From NCBI RefSeq assembly GCF_000967425.1, contig NZ_FO082820.1, positions 682,001-746,000 on the forward strand: a stretch of 64,000 nucleotides of DNA. Direction: 5' to 3'. This document shows, piece after piece, positions 19,092 to 27,044 of this stretch. The notes below the pieces were generated by a model. That model was not told the DNA's origin and ran no database searches. It worked only from the letters and a program-made list of their open reading frames with translations. The position numbers and the translations under genes were made by a program. Within the stretch, counting starts at the first letter, position 1, and every line of letters begins with the position of its first letter. This stretch comes from Pseudorhizobium banfieldiae (GTDB lineage Bacteria > Pseudomonadota > Alphaproteobacteria > Rhizobiales > Rhizobiaceae).

Positions 19092-20512
19092 GCGATCTCC
19101 ATTGTGGCGGGCGCAGGTAGGTTGGCGCGCACCTCTGCGGCTGCTTCTCGGCCGGCTATGCGGCCAAACACGCTGCCGATCGTCATGCCGATACCGGCTG
19201 CATAGCCCTGGCCCAGCACATTGCCGGCCATAATCTCGCCCGCGGCAAACATGTTGGCGGCCGGCCTCCCGTCCGCCATCATCATCCGGGATTGCTCGTT
19301 CACCCGTACACCGAGATAGGTGAAAGTGATGCCGGGCCGCACGGGATACGCGTAAAAGGGTGCCTCCTCGATCCGTCGGGCCCAGTGTGTCTTGGGCGGA
19401 AAGAGGCCTTCCGTCCGGCAGTCATCGAGGCTCGTGTGGTCGAAGGTTCCGGGCTGCACTGCAGCGTTGAAGTCCGACACGGTCTTTTCAAGCGCGGACG
19501 CATCCACGCCCAGCTTGCCCGCGAGATCGGGGATGGTCATCGCCTTCACCGGCGGGAAGAGCGAGGGCATGAAGAGCTCAAGCGAGCGGGCGTCGAAGAT
19601 GATGTAGGCGATCTGGTCGGGCTGCGCGGCGACAAGTCGTCCCCAGATCGCATAGCGTTTTGGCCAGACGTCCTCTCCCTCATCGTAGAAACGCTGCGCA
19701 TCTCTGTTGACGACGATGCCGAACACCACGCAGTCGAGGCGGGTGATGATGCCGCCGTCATATTTCGGAGCACGGGCATCAATCGCGACGGCATGACACT
19801 GGGTCGGATCGCCGATCTGTTGCGCGCCGCTCTCGATCAGCATCTTGAGGACCGTGCCGCGATTATAAGGCGTGCCGCGAATGAGGAAGTTCTCGGCAAT
19901 CTCGCCCCATCCTTCCTTCAGCCAGTCGATGTTCGCCTCGAAGCCGCCGGAGGCGGCCACGAATGCCTTGGCGGCGATCGACTGCCGCTGGCCGCGATGG
20001 AGAACGGTTGCGGAGCGGAAGCGTCCGTCGACGATGTCGAGATCGACAACCTCCGTGTCATACCGTACCTCGACACCCAGTTGCTCGGCCGTACGGTACA
20101 GGGCGTTCAACATTGCGCGGCCGCCGCCCAGGAAGAAGGAGTTGGTGCGTCCGAGGCTCAAGGTCCCCCCAAGGGACGGCTGGAAACGCACGCCCTGCTC
20201 GACGATCCAGTTCAGCATGTCCTTCGACTCGGCGATCATCATCCGAGCAAGTTTCTCGTCCGTCTTGCCGCCGGTCACCCGCAACAGGTCCTCGAAGAAC
20301 TCTTCCTCGTAGTAGGGCCCCGAAAGTGTCTCTGTTGCGCTGTCGTGGGCGCAGCGCATGTTGCGCGTATGGCGGGTATTGCCGCCGCGGTAGAAGCGCG
20401 GTGCCGCCTCCACGACCAGCACGGATGCGCCGCCGCGCCGGGCGCTTATCGCCGCGCAAAGTGCTGCATTGCCGCCGCCGGCGATGAGGACGTCATAATC
20501 TCTAATCGTCAT
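19088..20512 (-). CDS. tcuA: TcuA: FAD-dependent tricarballylate dehydrogenase
   Basis: A 474-residue flavoprotein of the fumarate reductase/succinate dehydrogenase-like family. It should oxidise tricarballylate to cis-aconitate. The N-terminal Rossmann motif DVLIAGGGNAALCAAISARRG (about 7-27) binds FAD, RGGNTRHTRNMRCAH matches the TcuA active-site region, and the C-terminal EIMAGNVLGQGYAAGIGMTI is the second FAD-contact block. The ATG at 20512 is followed downstream by overlapping tcuB. No tcuC-type MFS transporter is present; a TTT system lies 6 kb away instead. A palindromic operator candidate (20553-20564) precedes it. Confidence 0.9.
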   Translation of the reverse strand: MTIRDYDVLIAGGGNAALCAAISARRGGASVLVVEAAPRFYRGGNTRHTRNMRCAHDSATETLSGPYYEEEFFEDLLRVTGGKTDEKLARMMIAESKDMLNWIVEQGVRFQPSLGGTLSLGRTNSFFLGGGRAMLNALYRTAEQLGVEVRYDTEVVDLDIVDGRFRSATVLHRGQRQSIAAKAFVAASGGFEANIDWLKEGWGEIAENFLIRGTPYNRGTVLKMLIESGAQQIGDPTQCHAVAIDARAPKYDGGIITRLDCVVFGIVVNRDAQRFYDEGEDVWPKRYAIWGRLVAAQPDQIAYIIFDARSLELFMPSLFPPVKAMTIPDLAGKLGVDASALEKTVSDFNAAVQPGTFDHTSLDDCRTEGLFPPKTHWARRIEEAPFYAYPVRPGITFTYLGVRVNEQSRMMMADGRPAANMFAAGEIMAGNVLGQGYAAGIGMTIGSVFGRIAGREAAAEVRANLPAPATMEIA

Positions 20513-20552
20513 ATCAAGCCACCATCTGTTCTAGCCGTCATTACTGCACACA

Positions 20553-20564
20553 TTTGTATACAGT
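20553..20564. promoter_or_regulatory. GntR-type operator candidate upstream of tcuAB
   Basis: TTTGTATACAGT, with core TTGTATACA a near-perfect palindrome, 41 bp upstream of the tcuA start. The same core with its CA-T flank (CATTTGTATACA) recurs at the prpF promoter (26478-26489), 6 kb away. It fits the ATTGTNNACAAT-like pattern bound by FCD-type GntR regulators; the GntR gene at 22146-22805 lies between the two sites. Confidence 0.6.
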
Positions 20565-20717
20565 CAAGTGGCATGACGTGGTAGGAATGATGCGTTTCAA
20601 CATGGTTTCTCGCCAGTGCCTCGCGGTGTAGAGATGGTACCGCACTTGCGCCTGGGCGGTTTCGTGCCAGCCTCCGCCCACGAGTTTCTTCCTCGGCGGA
20701 ATTGAAGGGGTAAGGAG

Positions 20718-22112
20718 ATGACTTCGACAAGGGCACAGGCGCCTCTTCGCCATCTTCTCGCTCTCGTCGGCTGGTCGGACGATCTGCTCCAGCGGCTGGT
20801 GATCGAGGAGAGGCCAAAGGTTCTTGCCACGCCCTGGCCGATCGGACCGGTGGCCGCAGCCGTGCTTGGTGCTGTGGGCATCGCTGCCTCCCGGATCCAC
20901 GAGATACGTACCGGTGAGAAGCGGCAGGTGACTGTCGACACGCGAGCGGCGGAACTGGCGATGGCAAGTTCCAGCTATCTGCTCCTGAACGGGAAACCGG
21001 CAAAGCAGATGGAGCCTTTCACCGGCTTCTACCAGACTGCCGGTGGCCAGTGGGTCTATCTGCACGGCAACTTCCAGCACCTGCGCGAAGGCCTGATCAA
21101 AATGATTGGCGCGGGCGAGGATCCCTCAGACGTCCGGAGGGCCTTGCTGTTGTGGGAGGCGGAGGAAGTCGAGGCCGAAGCGATCCGCCGCGGCCTGTGC
21201 GCTGCCCGAGTGCGCAGCCGCGCGGAGTGCCTGGAGGACCCGCATTGCACTGCCATCAGTCGGCTTCCACCGATCCGGTTTGAAAAGCTCGCGTCCGTCC
21301 AAAAGCGGGAACTTGCCTCGGGTGGCAATGGACCGCTTGCGGGGCTGCGCATGCTCGACCTGTCGCGGGTAATTGCCGGGCCGATGGCAGGGCGGGCAAT
21401 GGCGGAACATGGAGCAACCGTCATGCTCGTATCCAGCCCGAACCTGCCGTCGATCGTCCCGCTCGTCATCGATACAGGCTTTGGCAAGCGCTCGACCTTC
21501 ATCGATCTCGATACGGTCCACGGGCGGGATCTGCTTCGCTCACTGGTACTGGACGCCGATGTATTCCTGGACGCCTATCGTCCTGGCGCGCTCGAGCTAC
21601 GCGGCTTCGGCCCGCATGAACTCGCGAGGATGAAGCCGGGCCTCATCTCGGTTTCGATATCTGCCTTCGGTGGACCGGGCCCGTGGCAGGGAAGGCGGGG
21701 TTATGACACCCTGGTGCAGGCGACCACGGGCATGGCCTATCGGGAGAACCGCCAGCCGCGTCTTCTGCCGTGTCAGCCGCTCGACTATCTCACCGGCTAT
21801 CTCTCTGCCTTTGCGGCTATGGTTGCGCTGATACGCGGCCACGAGGAGGGCGGGAGCTGGCATGCCAGTCTGTCCCTGGCAGCAACGGCGCAGTGGATGT
21901 GGTCGATGAGGGATGAAATCGGCGATGAAGAGCCCTATCCACCTGCCAACCCCGGTCCCGACCAAGTCTCGGACCTCCTGTGGCGACACGATACGGCGTT
22001 TGGTGAAGTCACTGCCCTTGCACCTGCGCTCCGTTTTGACGGCGAAGCGACGCGCTGGAGGCGGCCCCCCGTTCCATTGGGAAGCGACCCACCGGCCTGG
22101 CCCCGGGAGTGA
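20718..22112 (+). CDS. Class III CoA-transferase (CaiB/BaiF family)
   Basis: A 464-residue family III CoA-transferase. The first 150 residues contain an interdomain segment (AAAVLGAVGIAASRIHEIRTG and VTVDTRAAELAMASSSYLL) seen in the long subfamily. The second part begins LAGLRMLDLSRVIAGPMAGRAMAEHGA, the usual family start, and includes PGLISVSISAFGGPGPWQGRRG. The likely thioester-forming Asp is in QPLDYLTGYLSAFAA. It would activate an organic acid to its CoA ester. It is divergent from tcuA, sharing the operator region, so it may be co-regulated. The acid substrate is not deducible. Confidence 0.8.
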   Translation: MTSTRAQAPLRHLLALVGWSDDLLQRLVIEERPKVLATPWPIGPVAAAVLGAVGIAASRIHEIRTGEKRQVTVDTRAAELAMASSSYLLLNGKPAKQMEPFTGFYQTAGGQWVYLHGNFQHLREGLIKMIGAGEDPSDVRRALLLWEAEEVEAEAIRRGLCAARVRSRAECLEDPHCTAISRLPPIRFEKLASVQKRELASGGNGPLAGLRMLDLSRVIAGPMAGRAMAEHGATVMLVSSPNLPSIVPLVIDTGFGKRSTFIDLDTVHGRDLLRSLVLDADVFLDAYRPGALELRGFGPHELARMKPGLISVSISAFGGPGPWQGRRGYDTLVQATTGMAYRENRQPRLLPCQPLDYLTGYLSAFAAMVALIRGHEEGGSWHASLSLAATAQWMWSMRDEIGDEEPYPPANPGPDQVSDLLWRHDTAFGEVTALAPALRFDGEATRWRRPPVPLGSDPPAWPRE

Positions 22113-22125
22113 AGCCTCTGAGGCT
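22113..22125. terminator. Short stem between convergent CoA-transferase and gntR genes
   Basis: AGCCT-CTG-AGGCT at 22113-22125, immediately after the CoA-transferase stop and before the convergent gntR end. It is short and lacks a T-run, so it is only a weak terminator candidate. Confidence 0.3.
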
Positions 22126-22145
22126 CAGGACCCGAATGTCACCGG

Positions 22146-22805
22146 TCAAGAACCCGGATTGGAAATGGCGAGCCGGACCTCGAGAGCGGCCTTGATGTGA
22201 TGAACCGCAGCCTGTTCGGCGGCTTCCGCATCGCGGTTGCGGATTGCATCGAGAATGGCGACATGCTCCTTGGCTGCCGTCGCCGTCCTGCCTTCCTTGA
22301 TGAACGTCGTGTCCGGCAACAGCGCAATCGTCTCCTGAAGGTCTTCGACCGCCTGGCGCAGATACCGGTTGCGGGCCGCATCATAAATCCTGGCATGGAA
22401 CTGACGGTTCAGTTGCGCAGCAAGCTTTGGATCATCGGTCGCGGCGGCAAACTTCTCGTTGATCTGCGTGAGGTTGGCGATCTCGGCTTCGGTCGCATGC
22501 CAAGCTGCGAAGCGTGCCACGATCCCTTCCAGTTCTTCGCGCATGGCATAGAGCTCGAAGATCTGTTGCATGGAAAGAACCGCAACCGCCACGCCTCGGC
22601 TGGGGGCTGCCTCGAGCAGGCCCTTTTCCTGAAGTCGTCCGAGGGCTTCGCGGACAGGCGTCCGGCTGACGCCGAGTCTCATGGCGACTTCCTCCTCCCG
22701 GAGGGGGGCGCCCGGATGGTAAATTCCGTCGCGAATTGCCGCCAGGATCGCCTGGTACGTACTCTGTCCGCGCGTCCTTGAGGACAGTTCCTTGGGTTCG
22801 CTCAT
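22146..22805 (-). CDS. GntR-family (FCD) transcriptional regulator
   Basis: A 219-residue FadR-subfamily GntR regulator. The N-terminal winged helix includes GAPLREEEVAMRLGVSRTPVREALGRLQ (about 32-59). The C-terminal FCD domain has the metal/effector ligands in the RQFHARIYDAARN and KEHVAILDAIRNRD helices. FCD regulators usually repress carboxylate catabolic genes and release on binding substrate. It lies between the tcuAB/CoA-transferase promoter region and the prpF operon, both of which carry TTTGTATACA operators, so it is the natural candidate for that site. Confidence 0.87.
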   Translation of the reverse strand: MSEPKELSSRTRGQSTYQAILAAIRDGIYHPGAPLREEEVAMRLGVSRTPVREALGRLQEKGLLEAAPSRGVAVAVLSMQQIFELYAMREELEGIVARFAAWHATEAEIANLTQINEKFAAATDDPKLAAQLNRQFHARIYDAARNRYLRQAVEDLQETIALLPDTTFIKEGRTATAAKEHVAILDAIRNRDAEAAEQAAVHHIKAALEVRLAISNPGS

Positions 22806-23237
22806 CGTTGCCTCTTTCTCCGATACCCTATTCGGCTACAGAATGATCGGACGGTTGTCCACGATGATCGCCGGCGGGGGGGTATCCCGCAGACGTCTAC
22901 TTGCGTGCAGCACAGTCGGCTCTATTCTGACCAGCGAACACTAAATGGAAGTCGATGCCGTCATTGCCGAATTGCGAGGGTGGCGTCGCCAATCGACGCT
23001 ACCGAAGACAGGGGGAACCCGGTACAGGATGAACATCCCAAGACCACTTTCCGGCAGTAGCCATTATGATCCTCTCCTTTCTTACCGCTCCCTTCAAAAC
23101 CCTCGAGCGCTATGTATCCTTCGTGCAGCGGTTCAACAGCTATCAGTCGCGCGTGATGGACGAAGCGACCCTGCTGCGCATCCGGCGCGATCTGGGGCTG
23201 GAGGACGAATACCACCCGGCCGCGGAGGAGGTTCGGC
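22806..23237 (+). other. Spacer with a doubtful small ORF (23066-23320)
   Basis: A 432-bp region between divergent gntR and lysR genes. One plus-strand frame, 23066-23320 (84 codons), starts MILSFLTAPFKTLERYVSFV and has a plausible basic amphipathic beginning up to RRDLGLEDEYHP. It then runs into the lysR coding sequence with no strong ribosome site. It may be a genuine small protein encoded just upstream of lysR or only chance. No operator palindrome of the ATTGTNNACAAT type was clear. Confidence 0.3.
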
Positions 23238-24149
23238 ATGCTGCCGTTCGATCCGGTAACGGCACGTCTCATCGTCGCCATAGCGCAGCACGGCTCCATC
23301 GGGCGGGCAGCGGAGCGTGAAAACATCGCCTCATCGGCCGTCAGCCGACGGCTGAGCGATATCGAGGCCCGCCTCGGTGTCGCACTCTTCGATCGATCGC
23401 TTCAGGGGGCTCGACTGACACCGGCGGGCGAAGTCTACGTGGCCGGTTGTCGCGATGTCCTGCGCAGGATCGAAGACCTCAACACCCAGATGTCGGATTT
23501 TGGAACGGCAGAACATGGGTGGCTTCGCCTCGCCTGCACCAGCTCGTCGCTGTCCGGGCGGCTTCCGGAACTGCTGGCACGCTATGCGGCGGCCCATCCC
23601 GGCGTCCGCCTCGACATCCAGGAAATGTCTGCACCAAACGCCCTTGCGGCAATCGACGATGGCCAGGCCGACATCGCGTTCGTTGCTGACAACAACGAGC
23701 TCACCCGTTTCGAAACCGGCGCTTTCGAGGACGATGACGTGCTCGTTCTCTGTTCGCCTGATCATCCGCTGGCGGCTCGACTGGGATCAGGTCGCCTAAT
23801 TTCCTTCGACGAGGTTGCCGAGCACGAAGTCGTAGGCGTCCACCATTCGGGCGCGATGGACCGGCTGCTCAGCGCGGCTGCCGCCGCCACCGGACGCATC
23901 CTTGGGGAGCGCGTCAAGGTTGAGACTTTTCCGTCGCTGGTGAGAATGGTCGAGGCGGGATTCGGCATCGGTTTCATGCGCTCGACAAGCCTGCATCTCC
24001 TGGCCGGAACCGACGTCATCAGCGCCCGGCTCTCAGATGACTGGGCGCGCCGGAAACTCGTCCATGTGAGACGACCGGCAAGCCCGCTTTCCCAGCCGAT
24101 CAAAGCGTTCCTGACGCTTGCGGCCGGGACGTACAGGAACACCGGCTAG
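23238..24149 (+). CDS. LysR-type transcriptional regulator
   Basis: A 303-residue LysR regulator: N-terminal helix-turn-helix (GSIGRAAERENIASSAVSRRLSDIEARLG, about 19-47), then an effector domain from HGWLRLACTSSSLSGRLPELL. The ATG at 23238 gives the normal distance to the HTH. It is convergent with the dehydrogenase gene at 24266 and divergent from gntR. Its target may be the prpF/dehydrogenase operon or the CoA-transferase; the sequence does not decide this. Confidence 0.85.
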   Translation: MLPFDPVTARLIVAIAQHGSIGRAAERENIASSAVSRRLSDIEARLGVALFDRSLQGARLTPAGEVYVAGCRDVLRRIEDLNTQMSDFGTAEHGWLRLACTSSSLSGRLPELLARYAAAHPGVRLDIQEMSAPNALAAIDDGQADIAFVADNNELTRFETGAFEDDDVLVLCSPDHPLAARLGSGRLISFDEVAEHEVVGVHHSGAMDRLLSAAAAATGRILGERVKVETFPSLVRMVEAGFGIGFMRSTSLHLLAGTDVISARLSDDWARRKLVHVRRPASPLSQPIKAFLTLAAGTYRNTG

Positions 24150-24265
24150 CTCCACCTAGGTTGCTCGCGTCCTAGACATTATTTCTCATGGAACTGCTGA
24201 CGTCGCCATGGGCGCCAGAGGGGCGCTGGACGAACATGCTGGACCGAAACTATCGACGGGCGTTT

Positions 24266-25348
24266 TCAAGCGCGGATGGCCACACGGTCGCTCTCCAGCG
24301 CTTGTACCAATGCTTGGGTAAAGGCGCGCGTGCCCAGTTGCCCTCCGAGATCCGTGGTACGCGTGGCGGGATCCGCAATCAGATGATCGACCGTTTCCTC
24401 GATGCTCGTGGCGGCATCGATGTAGCGCAGTTCGCCGCTCCTCTTGCCATGCCACTGCAGAAGCATTGCAGCGGACAGGATCATCGAGACCGGGTTGGCC
24501 CTGTCCTGTCCTGCGATATCCGGGGCAGAGCCATGCTGCGCCTGAGCGGCCGCATGATGTTCTCCGGCATTGAGCGAGCCAGCTAGACCCAGGCTGCCCG
24601 AGAGCTCCGACGCGAGATCGGAGAGGGTGTCGCCGTAGAAGTTCGTCGTGCAGATGACGTCGTAGCGACCGGCATCACGAACCAGAAGGGCTGCCATTGC
24701 ATCGACCAGCACTTCCTCAAGCTCGACGTCCGGATATGCTGCCGCGACCTTTCGCACCTCCCGCAGGAACAACCCGTCCGTCAAGACGAATGCATTTGCC
24801 TTGTGGACGGCGGTGACCTTCTTGCGGCGCGTCCGTGCCAGGTCGAAGGAGGCGCGCGCGATCCGCTCGATCGCCTTGGCCGTCACCTTGCGCATCGAAA
24901 TAGCCACGTCTTCGGTCGGCATGTATTCGCCACTCCCGGCATACATGTTGCGATCCGGGTACATGCCTTCCGTATTCTCGCGCATGATGACGAGGTCCAT
25001 CTGGGTGCCCCGGTGGAAGACGCCTTGGCGCGTGCGGGCGGGACGAATGTTGGCGAAGAGATCAAGCCTGGTGCGGAATGCCGCGGAGACATTGATGCCG
25101 CCCTTCTCGCGCGGCGGATAATCCAGGTGCGAGATTGGCCCAAGCAGCGTTCCATCCACGCTTTTAGCCAGATCCATGATGCCGTCAGGAAGCGTGGTTC
25201 CGAACTTGCCAAGAGCGGCGAAGCCGATGTCACGGGTGAGATAGTCGAGGCCGAGCGCGAATTGCCGGTCGACGGCATCGAGCACCGCAAGCGTCGCATT
25301 GACGATTTCCGGGCCAATCCCGTCGCCCGGAAGAACAAGCAGCTTCAT
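24266..25348 (-). CDS. Beta-decarboxylating dehydrogenase (isopropylmalate/isocitrate/tartrate type)
   Basis: A 360-residue member of the LeuB/Icd/TtuC family, NAD(P)- and Mg-dependent, oxidising a 2-hydroxy acid with decarboxylation. It begins MKLLVLPGDGIGPEIVNATL. Substrate-binding arginines lie in the FANIRPARTR and MRENTEGMYPDR segments, the catalytic Lys is in VTAVHKANAF, and the metal-binding Asp residues are in NFYGDTLSDLASELSGSLGL. The start overlaps the prpF stop by 4 bp, giving a prpF-dehydrogenase operon. With an aconitate isomerase candidate upstream, an isocitrate-like or homologous tricarboxylate is a reasonable substrate guess; tartrate/malate-type activity is the alternative. 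Confidence 0.82.
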   Translation of the reverse strand: MKLLVLPGDGIGPEIVNATLAVLDAVDRQFALGLDYLTRDIGFAALGKFGTTLPDGIMDLAKSVDGTLLGPISHLDYPPREKGGINVSAAFRTRLDLFANIRPARTRQGVFHRGTQMDLVIMRENTEGMYPDRNMYAGSGEYMPTEDVAISMRKVTAKAIERIARASFDLARTRRKKVTAVHKANAFVLTDGLFLREVRKVAAAYPDVELEEVLVDAMAALLVRDAGRYDVICTTNFYGDTLSDLASELSGSLGLAGSLNAGEHHAAAQAQHGSAPDIAGQDRANPVSMILSAAMLLQWHGKRSGELRYIDAATSIEETVDHLIADPATRTTDLGGQLGTRAFTQALVQALESDRVAIRA

Positions 25349-26448
25349 GCAGCGGTTCTCGTCTCGAGTATCCAGGAGGGGACGAAAACATGTCCCTCCA
25401 TCAGCTTTCGAGCTGTTCGTATGACGCCGCCGCTGATGATGTCTATGCCGTTTCCATTGACCCGCGTCGTCATCGCCACGTCGATGAGGCCCGAGGGGTG
25501 CTCGATCCAGACGGTACAATCATCTCCGTCCGGCCGTTTTGCGATACCTTCAGCGACCGTGCCCGGGGCCATCACGCAGGAGGAAACGCAGAGCGCGCCA
25601 GTCACCGCAAAGGCCGCATGCGTCTTGTGCGGTACGAAGTAGCGTGCGGCAACACTGCCTCCGTTTCGCGGGGCGGCGAGCATGGCCATCTTGGGCACGA
25701 CGCGTCCGGTGACGTCACCGAGCCCCATCCGGCGACCCGCATCGAGGCGCATCGCCTCCATACGTGCGAAGAAGGCGCGATCGGCATCGAGTTCGGCCGA
25801 GGATTCGTAGCCGGTCTTGCCGAGATCCATCGCGCGGAAGATCATCATCGGCACGGCGACGTCGATCAACGTCACACGCACGCCTTCGATCTCCTCCACG
25901 GGCAGCCCTGTCGGGAATAGGGCTCCGGTTTTTGAGCCGACGATATCCATGAAGTTGAGCCTTATCTCGGCAGCCGTCCCGGGGACCCCGTCGATCGCTG
26001 TCGCCCCCTCATAGTTGACCGCACCGTCCGACGTATCGACGATCGCCTCGATGCGGCTCTGGGTATTGACGTCGTAGATGACGACACTGGTCTTGTCGCC
26101 CTGGATGGGCACCATCCCAGTTTCGATCGCGAACGGACCTACGCCGGCGAGCATGTTGCCACATGACGGGGATGTGTCCACGATCGCCTGATCCACCGAG
26201 ACCTGGGCAAAGAGATAGTCGACGTCGACACCCTCGCGACTCGATGGCCCCACCAGTGCAACCTTGCTGGTCAAAGTATCGGAACCGCCCAGACCGTCGA
26301 TCTGTCGGGCATCGGGTGATCCCATGGCGGCGAGCAGAACCTGCGCCCGAACTTCGGCGTTCTGCGGGATATCGTCCATCCGAAAATAGGGTCCCTTGGA
26401 GGTGCCGCCGCGCATCAGCGTGCAGGGGATCGAGACCTGTCTGGGCAT
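25345..26448 (-). CDS. PrpF-family isomerase (candidate aconitate isomerase / 4-oxalomesaconate tautomerase)
   Basis: A 367-residue PrpF-family protein with two related halves. Diagnostic motifs are MRGGTSKGPYF (about 12-22), GGSDTLTSKVALV with the catalytic-type Lys near 62, and DTSPSCGNMLAGVGPFA with Cys96. Family members isomerise 2-methylaconitate or trans-/cis-aconitate or tautomerise oxalomesaconate. Start: the frame opens 10 codons earlier, but the ATG at 26446-26448 has a GGAG site 5-6 bp upstream. Next to tcuAB, conversion of trans-aconitate to cis-aconitate is the most attractive role. An operator palindrome lies 30 bp upstream. Confidence 0.82.
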   Translation of the reverse strand: MPRQVSIPCTLMRGGTSKGPYFRMDDIPQNAEVRAQVLLAAMGSPDARQIDGLGGSDTLTSKVALVGPSSREGVDVDYLFAQVSVDQAIVDTSPSCGNMLAGVGPFAIETGMVPIQGDKTSVVIYDVNTQSRIEAIVDTSDGAVNYEGATAIDGVPGTAAEIRLNFMDIVGSKTGALFPTGLPVEEIEGVRVTLIDVAVPMMIFRAMDLGKTGYESSAELDADRAFFARMEAMRLDAGRRMGLGDVTGRVVPKMAMLAAPRNGGSVAARYFVPHKTHAAFAVTGALCVSSCVMAPGTVAEGIAKRPDGDDCTVWIEHPSGLIDVAMTTRVNGNGIDIISGGVIRTARKLMEGHVFVPSWILETRTAA

Positions 26449-26477
26449 CGCTGCTCCTTTACATGCGATTGAGTGCA

Positions 26478-26489
26478 TTTGTATACAAT
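26478..26489. promoter_or_regulatory. GntR-type operator candidate upstream of prpF
   Basis: TTTGTATACAAT containing the perfect palindrome TTGTATACAA (26479-26488), 30 bp upstream of the prpF ATG. It shares the 12-base word CATTTGTATACA with the tcuA upstream site. FCD-GntR proteins typically bind such sites; the gntR gene at 22146-22805 is the nearest candidate. Confidence 0.65.
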
Positions 26490-26549
26490 ATGCGAGGGCG
26501 GAAATCTAGTCGTGAGAGCGGGGGCGCCCAAGTTTACCCGCGGCGCGAT

Positions 26550-26787
26550 CATCTAGTGGTGTTGTGGCATGTTCATTTGGGGGCGTTAATCCCAACGCAT
26601 CGGCGCTGGCTGTCAGGTGCCGATCGTCGAGGCGGTAAAAAGGGACGTCGGTGTGGCCAGCTTTGCCTGGCATGATACCGACACTGAGCAGGCGAATGCC
26701 ATCATAAAGGAAGGTAAGGCAGATTCCGCTACTTGGGGGCGACGCATTTTCGTCAATCTTCGCTGGCCTTGGCGTGCAGCTGCTCCG
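26550..26787 (+). pseudogene. Decayed C-terminal fragment of an Old Yellow Enzyme (NADH:flavin oxidoreductase)
   Basis: In plus frame from about 26608, the translation QVPIVEAVKRDVGVASFA...TEQANAIIKEGKADSATWGRRIF..LRWPWRAA closely follows the C-terminal pattern of OYE-family reductases (VP.AE.IKR..GVP..A.GLI..P.QAE.I..EGKADLV.LGR..L.DPRWP..AA). Just upstream, in another frame, SSSGVV...GGVNPNASA resembles the VSSGG...P..IPVGPGYQ stretch, implying a frameshift. The flavin-loop Gly residues are eroded (GLI to HDT, ALGR to TWGR). No N-terminal barrel is present. The same open frame later runs antisense through icd, which is irrelevant. This is the only recognisable content of the 596-bp prpF-icd gap besides the operator. 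Confidence 0.6.
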
Positions 26788-27044
26788 ACATTTCCTGACG
26801 TTGCATTACAGGGCCGTCGGTTTTCATATCTATTAAATCAAGCACGCGAAACTCAGAGACCAAAGCAGAGAATTCGCCCGACGACTGAATGTTACGGCCG
26901 TCCCGGTTGGCGAATGCAGGTTATCTCTGTGCGTCCCATTGCCACAAAGCTCACCGTGCTGTTTTCCGCGACTGACACGGGTAACAGCACGGATCAGGCC
27001 GTTTCTGGCAGGGCTGTTCAGCTCTCTGCCGACGCCGGACAAGG
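26788..27044. other. Remainder of the prpF-icd spacer
   Basis: The last 257 bp before the end of icd hold no recognisable gene. The base composition is lower in GC than the neighbourhood, consistent with pseudogene decay. No strong icd terminator was seen. Confidence 0.4.
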
